Assembly (NCBI RefSeq): GCF_003597395.2
Contig: NC_133770.1
Coordinates: 28,749,496-28,813,495 of the forward strand
DNA: 64,000 nucleotides
Direction of reading: 5' to 3'
DNA from: Chelonoidis abingdonii
Lineage: Eukaryota > Chordata > Testudines > Testudinidae
Part shown: one piece after another, positions 56,256 to 64,000 of the stretch
Position numbering within the stretch: the first letter of the stretch is position 1
How the letters are laid out: each line of letters opens with the position of its first letter
Made by a program: the position numbers and the translations under genes
Notes under the pieces: generated by a model
Seen by the model: the letters and a program-made list of their open reading frames with translations, nothing else
What the model was told of the DNA's origin: nothing
Database searches by the model: none

Positions 56256-57117
56256 AATAAGATGAGCCAGAAGCATTCAAAGGAAAATGGTAATTGGAGC
56301 CTACAGAAGTTTGGAAAACAATTGAAGCTAGAAGGGGGAACTCTGCTTTCACATAACGATTCATTCTGGCTACACAGATGTATCATTTGTTCCTCTTTGG
56401 CCCCATAAACCAGTACATAATAACTTTTAGAAATATAGGAATGTTGGAAACAGAAACCAGATGCTCAGAACCCACAACACCTTTCCTTTATTTCCTCTAA
56501 ATTACTTAAAACAAATAAACAAACAAAAAAACCCACTCCATAGCATTTGTGAATATAATCCTTTTATTTCTAAAAGAAAATAACATGTTCTAGTAGCTAA
56601 CTATGACAGTAGTTCCCTGTTTTTGAAGTGGCAAACATATTATACAATAAAGAAATATTTTTAAATGCCTGTGCCTAGAAAGCTGTAATGGTATCTGTCA
56701 TGCACTAGTCTCTGAAAACTTAAATGTCCATGTAATGTGTCTGTGACAGAGTGTATAAACGCATCACCAGCATGGAAGGGGTTAAAGACCTGCTTTGGGC
56801 TCAAGTCATGACAGGAATGGTGAAGGAATGTAAAAGGAGAAAATGCCCCTCAATAAGGGGCAGCTTTGGAAAGGCAGCAGGCTGTTGAGCGTCCCACCTC
56901 CCAGGTAGCAGCCTAGGAGCTAGCAGTGCTTCTGTCACCACATAAAAGGAACACAAATCCTCTATGCTAAAAAAGGGAAAAGAAACTATATCCTATGACT
57001 TGTGCTGGCGACCCAGAAAAATTTGGAGTGGACTGTGGCCCATTTAGGACCCCTTTAGAAAGACGCTGTCACCAACAGAAACACTACACTATACTGGTAA
57101 AAATGCAATATCCTTAT
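56256..57117. other. Gene-free stretch
   Basis: A 'tgtgacagagtgtataaacg...' block at about 56741-57070 might be another LTR ('...gctgtca'), but no TSD supports it. No gene was seen. Confidence 0.35.
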
Positions 57118-57122
57118 GCATC

Positions 57123-57810
57123 TGTAAGCGTACAGACTCACCCCTGCGGCGCCTCCTGCTGGTCTCTCAGGGAATTAGCTTGATTTCCAGCCCAGAGTAC
57201 CCTCTGCAGGCCAGTGATCTGCCTTACCGCTTGCTGTTAGCCCCCATGTACCTCCCTGGACCCGGTGCTCCTTTAACCTGGGGTGTTGCCTGCTGACAGT
57301 AACCCCTTTCTCTCAGGGTCTCCCCCTCCCAAGGGGACCCCCACCCACTATCCCCACCTCGCCTCAGTATATGGCTACTGCCAGTCATTGTCTAGCGCCC
57401 ACGCCCTGCAGTGTAAGCCTACTCACCACTGGCAAGGTTGGGTTTGGACCTGTTGCCTTTGCCTACCCCTGGGCTTCCCTCTGCAACCCCCAGTACCTAT
57501 TAGCTCAATGCTAGGCCGCAGCCTGGGGCTTTCCAGGCTAGAGCTCCACAGCTCCTCTGCTTTTCCCCAGCCCTGCTCCACTCAGGTCCCTGTGTCTAAC
57601 TCCCTGCAGCCAGGCCTTTCTCCCTCTACAAACAAAGAGAGACTATTTGGGTTCCTGGCTCACAGCCTTTTTATACAGGCCAGCTGCGGCCTGATTGGGG
57701 TGTGGACCACCTGCGGCTGCTTCCCCAATCAGCCCAGCTTTTAGAGCAGCAGCCCTCTCCAGGGCTGCTTTAAACCCTTCAGGGCAGGAGCAGGTAAACA
57801 CCCCACTACA
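57123..57810 (-). mobile_element. 688-bp solo LTR with perfect 5-bp TSD (GCATC)
   Basis: On the minus strand it begins TGTAGTGGGGTGTTTACC and ends CGCTTACA, with TG...CA termini. The flanks GCATC (57118-57122 and 57811-57815) are identical. A TATA box, TATAAAAAGG, lies on the minus strand at about 57666-57676, placing U3 at the right-hand end and confirming minus orientation. There is no internal region, so this is a solo LTR. The 153-codon plus-strand frame (57283-57744) is antisense to the LTR and is not a gene. ERV/LTR-retroelement origin follows from the structure. The family is not named. Confidence 0.8.
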
Positions 57811-57815
57811 GCATC

Positions 57816-58084
57816 CCAGCTATTTTAAATCAATGAGTTGGTCAGGACAGTATTCATGGAATAAATCTGAAATGATATTACACTTATTTAGGTAAAGCCT
57901 ACAGTAAGTCAGATACAAACTTAACTGTGGTTTCAGAAAGTTTATTCATGTTCTCGACTCTGCACTTTCTCCCTTCTAGAATGAAATACCAGACGCAAAG
58001 TAAGTATTCTGTTTGATAGAGGAAAATGTTAAGCAACTTTGTTGTGTATGAGCCATACCAATCAAAGGCTAGGCCCAAACAACC
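57816..58084. other. Short gene-free stretch
   Basis: Nothing recognised. Confidence 0.4.
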
Positions 58085-58149
58085 TTACATAAGAACATAA
58101 GAATAATCGTACTGGGTCAGTATCCTGTCTGCCGACAGTGGCCTTCTGC
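58085..58149 (-). repeat. CR1-like fragment interrupted by a MITE
   Basis: 'taagaacataagaataatcg', 'tactgggtcagtatcctgtc' and 'tgccgacagtggcc' match a very common turtle repeat that is CR1 3' sequence in antisense. It stops at the MITE at 58150. Confidence 0.6.
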
Positions 58150-58420
58150 CAGGGGTGGCTCCAGGTCCCAGCACGCCAAGCGCGTGCTTGGGGCTGCAAG
58201 CCGCAGGGGGCACTCTGCCGGTCACTGCGAGGGTGGCAGGCAGGCTGCCTTCGGCGGCTTGCCTGCGGAGGGTCCACTGGTCCCGTGGCTTCTGCCGACC
58301 TCCCGCAGGCGTGCGGGAGGTCCACCAAAACCACGGGACCAGCGGACCCTCCTCAGGCAAGCCGCCGAAGGCAGCCTGCCTGTCATGCTTGGGGCAGCAA
58401 AATCCCTAGAGCCGCCCCTG
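58150..58420. mobile_element. 271-bp hAT-like MITE (sister of 27687-27980)
   Basis: The ends CAGGGGTGGCTCCAGG and CTAGAGCCGCCCCTG are inverted. The flanks CCTTCTGC and CCTTCTAG match in 6 of 8 positions, so the TSD has decayed. The interior matches the copy at 27687 over nearly its whole length, including 'gcaggctgccttcggcggct', but is 23 bp shorter. Overlapping frames on both strands are artefacts. Confidence 0.8.
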
Positions 58421-58908
58421 CCTTCTAGAGTAGTGCTGTTACAGATGTGTTTAAAGGATTTCTGTGAGTCAGATAAATGGAGTTCCATGGTCCTCAGTTC
58501 CAAGTGAGCTGGAATTGTGATAAGCAAATATGCCAAAACCTATTGTGTAAAATGGGAGAGAGCTGAGTGACAGTCCTTGGGATTCAGTGAGGAAACATTT
58601 TATTCATTTTGTGGAGAATTATATAATTCAAGCCCTATGGACCATACAGAGAAGTGAAAGAACAAACAAGCATTTAGTGGCTATAAGAAAGTTTTTATAT
58701 GCTTAGGGACAGCATAGACCTATTGTATGAAGCATGTAAGAAACTAGGATTTAAACGTTAGGTTTTCAAGGATAGTTCATCAGAATGAAGAGAACATGTT
58801 TTCTAAGTATCTTTTTGTTTTGTTTTTAGGTTAATTTTTTTCTCTTTCTGTATGTAGTGCCCCATACCTATCTGACCTTCTTTGTATTCAGGGCTTCACC
58901 TCTTCTTT
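58421..58908. other. Gene-free stretch, nothing recognised
   Basis: AT-rich, no gene seen. Confidence 0.4.
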
Positions 58909-59915
58909 GGCCACATCTACACTATGGGATAAAGTCGAATTTGCTAAAATCGGTTTTATAAAACTGATATTATAATTTCGATTTCATGCGGCCACACTAG
59001 GCACAGTAATTCGGCATTGTGCGTCCATGCTCCGAGGCTAAGGTAGATTTCTGAAGCGTTGCATTGTGGGTAGCACTTCCGTAGCTATCCCATATTCCCG
59101 CAGTCTCCCCCCCCTTTGGAATTCAGGGTTGAATCTTAATGTCGCGGGGGGTTCTGGTAAATGTCGTCAATCATTCCTTCCTCAGGGAAAACATCAGCTG
59201 ACAATCCTTTCACGCCGTTTTTCCCTGGATTGCCCTGGCAGACGCCATAGCACGGACCATGGAGCCCGTTCAGATTTTTTTTCCGGCACCGTATGTGTAC
59301 TGGATGCCGCGGAGAGAGAGGCAATACTCCACGCTACACAGCAGCATTCATTTGCTTTTGCAATGATAGCAGAGATGGTTACCGGTCGTTTTGTATATCT
59401 ACTGCCGGAGAAAACTGGCAATAAGATGACGGTTATCTCTCCCTCTCTTGTACTGTCCGCTGCTATCATGAGTGCCCTCTGAAAATTTTTGAAAGCAAAA
59501 TTGGGATTGACTCACTTGGGACTGAGGTCAATCTCTCCCTTATGGTTTCTAAAAATAGAGTCCGTCCTGCTAGAATAAGAGGCAAGTGTATTAGAGAACC
59601 AGTTTATTCAGAGAGGCGGGGCTTTTCCTGTTTACCTGCCCGCTGCATCCGAGTTCAGATTGCTGTCCAGAGCAGTCAGTGTTGCACTCTGGGATACTGC
59701 CCGGAGGCCGATAACGTCGATTTCCGTCCACACTAACCGTAATCCGAATTGTTAATATCAAATTTAGCGCTACTCCTCTCGTCGGGGTGGAGTACAGAAA
59801 TCGATTTAAAGAGCCCTTTATATTGATATAAAGGGTTTTGTAGTGTGGACGGGTACAGCATTAAATTGATTTAACGCTCTTTAAATCGATTTAAACGCGT
59901 AGTGTAGACCAGGCC
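58909..59915. mobile_element. 1-kb terminal-inverted DNA element (internally deleted)
   Basis: The left end 'ggccacatctacacta' and the right end 'tagtgtagaccaggcc' are inverted repeats. The subterminal zones carry 'aaatcgatttaaa'-type AT palindromes. Flanking TTT on both sides may be a 3-bp TSD, as in PIF/Harbinger elements, but this is weak. I recall the interior ('ccatggagcccgttcagat', 'gtgtactggatgccgc') from a long abundant turtle element. The 138-codon frame (59066-59482) has no domain I recognise and its family status is unknown. Confidence 0.6.
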
Positions 59916-61159
59916 TTTGTCTCTCTTCTTCGCTCTACACTCAGCTCCAAGCCTTACTCTCAGTCTAAGAAATGTGCCCTGCTTGTTTGCTCATTAGAAA
60001 TTTTCAGAGACTTAAGGTGGATGCATCAGGGCAGGCCCCTGTTTTGATTAAAGAATCTCCATTTCCTGTGGAGAAAAAAAGAGAAAAACATATTAGCTAA
60101 TGCAGTCTGGCCAAGATGCACTTGGGTTCTTTCCTGATTGCACTCCGGAATTCAATGCCCTTGTGCTTGTGGGAGGCTAATAGGGCCCAATTCAGCAGCC
60201 CTTAATTTGTAAACATAACATGATCATCATTCCCTAATCAAAAAGCTTTATTTCAGATTGGATTGATGTTTAACACATCCTCCTGAACTGCTGTGGTGCC
60301 TTATGGGAATTGTTGTACAGGGGCCTCATACACTATTTTCCTCTATGTACCAGGCTCCAAAGCTGACCACATCTCTCATGATGCAACACAGCCATAGAAC
60401 TCTCAGGATGCACTTTGAGAGGTCATTAAGCAGGGACAATGTGATGCAGCATGGCAAATAAGTCCTGCCAGGGAGGTGGCTCACAGAAGAAAATGGGGAC
60501 ATGAGGCATAGATGAGGGGCATACAACTCCCTTGAGAGATGACAGCAGCTCAAGCAGTTGAGATTTCACCTGAAATGAAATAATTTATTTCAATTTTTGC
60601 AAGGGAAACTTCCAATTTTTCAACCAATTTTTTTTTTCATTTTTAGGTTTGTGTTGAATTTTTGTGTAGGAAAAAAAAATCTTACAAACTGCTCTGAAAT
60701 TGATAGCGGATGGAAATCCTCTGCAAATAGATCAGTTCACACCCTCTGAATTAACAGCTAGAGAAATTATTCAACTGGTCAATAGATGCTTTTCAAAAAG
60801 ACTGATAGAGCAAAGGGAATTTCACAAGAATATTTTTCATTGTTACTTTGCGAAGCCAGGTTTACATAAATAAGCAGCTGCAGCAGTTCTGCTAACCCAT
60901 ATGCAATGCCTCAGTCCTGGTTTCTGAATTCTTAAACCATCTAAGAAAGGAGCTGTTTCTTCTGTCAAATAAGGATAGCCACAGGGAAAATGCAGCTGCT
61001 GGCATGAAGACAAAACTCTCTTTATCTAGCAATCATGTATTTTTCTTTAGTTGTTAAAATGGATCTATGACTGCCATCCAGTCTTGTGGACACCTATTCC
61101 ACAAATTAAAATCACAAGATAAACATGAATAAAAGACTGCACATAAATATATCCTCTTC
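59916..61159. other. Gene-free stretch
   Basis: At about 60560-60705 an A/T-rich block ending 'aaactgctctga' may be a remnant of the AT-rich MITE family. Nothing else was named. Confidence 0.35.
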
Positions 61160-61740
61160 AGTTCACACCACCCTCAGCAGCTGTAAGAAGGATTGGAAAA
61201 AGATGGGTTATCAAATCAGAGCTTTGCAAACCAAGTTGGGGAGTGACTTCCAGAATTGAGGAATCCTCACAGAGAATGCCCTGCTAGGAGCCGCCTGTCA
61301 GTTATATTGAGGAACCTCCACCTCAAGAGTCTCTGATGAACTAATCTGTGGCAGTGTATCGTGAGAATAGAGACAACGTCTCACAGGTAACCAAGTCCCA
61401 AACCATTTAGGGTTTTGCAGGTGAATCAACATTCTTGTATTCCACCCAGAAGCTATGGAAAGCCAGTGCAGATCCTTGGCACTGGTCTAATATGCTCCCA
61501 ACATATAACTACACTTAGTAAGAAGGCTGCAACATATTGTACTAGGTACAGGAATGGTTTATGTAGCCCACATTACAGCAACTTAGTCTTAGAGTGACAA
61601 AGGCATGGCAAAGTTCTCAACTGACAGAAACAGTTCCACTCATCTTGCCAGGTGCAGGCAGAAAATACATTCTTGGCTACAACCACTAGCTGGGCATCCA
61701 GGAGCTGCACAGGATCTCACATCCCCAAATTAGCCACCTG
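61160..61740 (-). pseudogene. L2-like LINE reverse transcriptase C-terminal remnant, antisense
   Basis: Read on the minus strand from about 61600 downward, pieces match the C-terminal end of L2/CR1-type LINE proteins. 'AFVTLRL' is followed by a decayed 'DYCN' block (about 61580). Then come 'DLHWLSIASGW' for the usual 'LHWLPV' block (about 61470) and 'SRAFSVRIPQFWKSLPN' for the 'RAFSVxxPxxWNSLP' block (about 61245-61295). The order and spacing are right, but stops and frameshifts interrupt them. The catalytic palm is not present. It is the counterpart of the sense copy at 43555. Confidence 0.6.
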
Positions 61741-62919
61741 TTAATAATTTATTGTCTCATAGGAGAAACTGATCTCCTCCAGGAGTTTCCAATTCTGAAA
61801 CTGTTTCCACTACACTAGGAAAGCAGAGATTTTCAGAAGAATGCAGATCCCAATCTGGCACTAAACTATGTGGCCAGATTTTCCAAAGAGTACAGCATGT
61901 TGGATGCCAAGCTCTTTTGAAAACCTGTACCTTATTTAGGTGTCTTAAATGAGAGATGAGCTCATCTGAAACTCTGGACTCAGTTTTGGGGGCTGAGAAC
62001 TTGAAGAGCTGGCTGCAAGTGAAAAAGGCATTGGCTACCAATTGCAGTAACAACACTAGCATTGCCACTTTAACATCTGGCAAAATAAGCAAAATCCAAG
62101 AACCAACAGACTCAGCTGCTCATTCTTTGAGGAATTACACTCAATCTATGTGAACTAGCCACTTTAGGATCAGAATGTTTATGTGGATAATAGCCATAAC
62201 CCCGATAAGGACTTATAGGGAAGGAGCAAAACCAGGCTGAAGAAGGGTCTGTCTCAAGAGCTGCAAACCAAATGGTAGAGGAGCGTGGCAGTAATAGATT
62301 GGAGCTACTGGGAGACATAGGACCTCAGCAAGAAGTACAGAACTATATTTAATTGTGGTGTATTGTATTTGCTTGTTGTTTCCTGTGTGACTTAAGGGAT
62401 GCAAAGGTGGGTAAAATCAGAGCCTGAGACTCTACTCTGGATAGCTGTGATGAGAGCTCTGAGATAGATAATTCAGAAGTCTTATAACGCCCAGCACAGA
62501 ATGCCCATAAAGTGAGCTGCATGGACAGACCAAAAAAATATCTCCCCCAAAAATAACTAAAACAAAATAAATTCCCTGAGTTGCTCTGTGGACATGTTGC
62601 AAGAACAAGCAGTGCAACCAACAGTTCTTACAATCAGCATCCCTAAAAAGATGCACTGCTTTAATATAGATGGGCCCTCAGAGACTGGAATATCTCAAGC
62701 ATTAGAAGGACGGGACGTAAAGAGATATTGAGTCTGCTTGGTGACATTTGCAAAGAAAGCTTGTGATTTCCTGTCTTTCAAGCACAAATCTAAGACATTT
62801 TTTTAGAATTCTGCACCTTCATAGGTGAAGACCCAACTTCTGTTAAATGTACTGATTATCATGAAGACTGACTTATTGTGATATGCATAATAATAATGCC
62901 TAGGTCTTCTATAGGGTTT
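61741..62919. other. Gene-free stretch, nothing recognised
   Basis: The frames of 60-111 codons (for example 61757-62092 minus) lack motifs. A 'gccagattttccaaagag' scrap at about 61870 belongs to common palindromic repeats. Confidence 0.35.
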
Positions 62920-63100
62920 TTCACCAGTAGATCTCAGTGTTCTTTATAAAAGAAAGGCACGATTACTACCTTCTGTTTTACGGATGAGGAAAGTAAGTGA
63001 CTTTGCTCTGTGCCCTAACTACAGTTATCCAGGAGGCATTGAACCCAAGTCTTCTAGCTTGCAATTTAGTGCACATCTCTAGGCCATATGGCAGTTCTTC
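62920..63100 (-). repeat. MIR-type SINE fragment, antisense
   Basis: 'ttttacggatgaggaaagta' followed by 'gcattgaacccaagtcttct' fits the reverse complement of the MIR core and tRNA-related part. Confidence 0.6.
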
Positions 63101-63109
63101 TATCACTGC

Positions 63110-63680
63110 CTTACTCCTGCTGGCCTCCTGGGGGACATAGACACCAAGTTTCTATAGGCATGCTTTCCCAGAATGCTTTTCTAGAGGCTGACCCTTTAAA
63201 TTAGGCTGAACCGCTGCCCTTAGCTGGACATTTTGCAGATAACTACAGCTTGGTGTATCTCCTTTTGCTCTGGCTGGTGAGTGTTTCTAACTCCTGTTAC
63301 ATTTTTTTTCTTATTCCTGAAGAGGTGCCACATTTTCACAGTGAGCTTATTTGGTAAATTCCTTATCAGACTTCTGCTTCAGTGATGCAGTTGAGGTAAC
63401 GGGAAGTTCCAAGTACAGTGATTGCTCAAAGTTGTGTGTATTTTAAATTTTGTAATTCTGTTAGATCAGAAATTGGAATTTACTGGTAGTTGTTCCCATG
63501 GAGCTTCTCTGACGGTGGCACCACATTCCATATGTAGTAAACATTAGACCTAGACTCATTCCCCTCAACAACCACGTGGGGGAGGAGCCCACTCAGAGGC
63601 AGTGGGAGGAGGGGAGAGAAAAAGACTGACATTTGCAGCCTTGAATTCTTTTGGCACTCTATGATACACAGCATCTTCCC
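63110..63680. other. Gene-free stretch, nothing recognised
   Basis: No gene or named repeat. Confidence 0.4.
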
Positions 63681-63684
63681 AGAT

Positions 63685-63761
63685 TGGTTTTCAGATGTGC
63701 TGAACACCATATTTCCACTTAAACTTAAATGGGAGCCCACAGCACCTCTGAAAATCAGGGT
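63685..63761. repeat. Palindromic MITE-like repeat
   Basis: 'ggttttcagatgtgctgaac' at the left and 'cacagcacctctgaaaatca' at the right are inverted copies with small differences. They enclose 'ttaaacttaaatgggagcc'. I recall this as a frequent turtle palindromic repeat. Confidence 0.5.
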
Positions 63762-64000
63762 TCACATAGCAGGAGTCTGTTATACTTTTCCTAGATGGCA
63801 CAGAACTGAGTCTGCAAGTATCTCCATTAGCCCTGGACCTCCTGTTACACAATAAATGATTTTTCTTACATACACATTGGCCAGTGGGAGCTTCATAGAT
63901 GGATTAAAAGATTCTCAGAAGTGGGCTGTGGATGAGGAAGGGGAAGAAGGATTGAAGGAAGATAAGTTCTGGGGAAAAGGGATTGTTTAGGTAGGATTTT
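63762..64000. other. Gene-free end of window
   Basis: Nothing recognised. The last 100 bases are purine-rich. Confidence 0.4.

Noticed and set aside
56741..57070. Another solo LTR starting 'tgtgacagagtg'
   Set aside because: TG...CA ends can be drawn, but the flanks do not form a duplication and the right end is arbitrary.
57283..57744. 153-codon plus-strand frame
   Set aside because: It is antisense to a solo LTR with intact TSD and TATA box, so it is not a gene.
58062..58536. Five overlapping frames of 84-107 codons
   Set aside because: They all lie on a GC-rich MITE whose arms are inverted repeats. The same happens at 27645-28000 in the sister copy.

Overview
The window looks like gene-poor (intergenic or intronic) nuclear DNA of a hidden-necked (cryptodiran) turtle. 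That assignment is an inference. It rests on several copies of a tRNA-derived SINE that I recognise as the tortoise Pol III ('Cry') SINE, many CR1 LINE 3' ends, MIR-type SINEs, and GC-rich hAT-like hairpin elements and LTRs that I recall as abundant in turtle genomes. I find no host protein-coding gene that I can support. The only host-like coding signal is a weak candidate terminal exon at 16387-16467. No rRNA, functional tRNA or CRISPR array was seen.

The main feature is a nearly complete DIRS-type tyrosine-recombinase retrotransposon at about 19458-24230. It has inverted terminal repeats, a long gag-like ORF, a reverse transcriptase/RNase H region, a tyrosine recombinase region, and an internal complementary region that joins the complements of both outer ends. 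Frameshifts and stops have broken the RT/RH and recombinase parts; the gag-like frame is open for 393 codons. Next to it, at 18619-19364, lies a 5'-truncated Penelope-like element with a recognisable GIY-YIG endonuclease remnant, inverted pLTR arms and a 13-bp target-site duplication (TSD). Two very short relatives at 49301-49390 and 56114-56243 carry 14-bp and 12-bp TSDs.

Other regions, left to right: 1-11.8 kb holds a CR1 tail, two MITE-like elements, a solo LTR (2628-3020), MIRs and a Cry SINE. A three-tier nest occupies 11875-13736: an hAT-like element containing a 122-bp MITE and a solo LTR. From 24 to 36 kb there are microsatellites, LTR 27196-27604, MITE 27687-27980, LINE remnants, a purine-rich tract, a strong short hairpin (34854-34915) and a SINE inside a CR1. 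From 36 to 49 kb there is an LTR-like element split by a MITE, a 675-bp hAT-like hairpin (40522-41196), a CR1, an L2-like LINE remnant, and a 2-kb hAT-like element that seems to carry MIR sequence (46792-48811). From 49 to 64 kb there is an ambiguous base in homopolymers (53140), a solo LTR (57123-57810), a MITE inside CR1-like sequence, a 1-kb terminal-inverted element (58909-59915) and an inverted L2-like LINE remnant.

TSDs and terminal repeats were read directly from the bases. Family names rest on memory of family hallmarks, with no database search. Open frames were judged with the knowledge that several begin at non-ATG codons.
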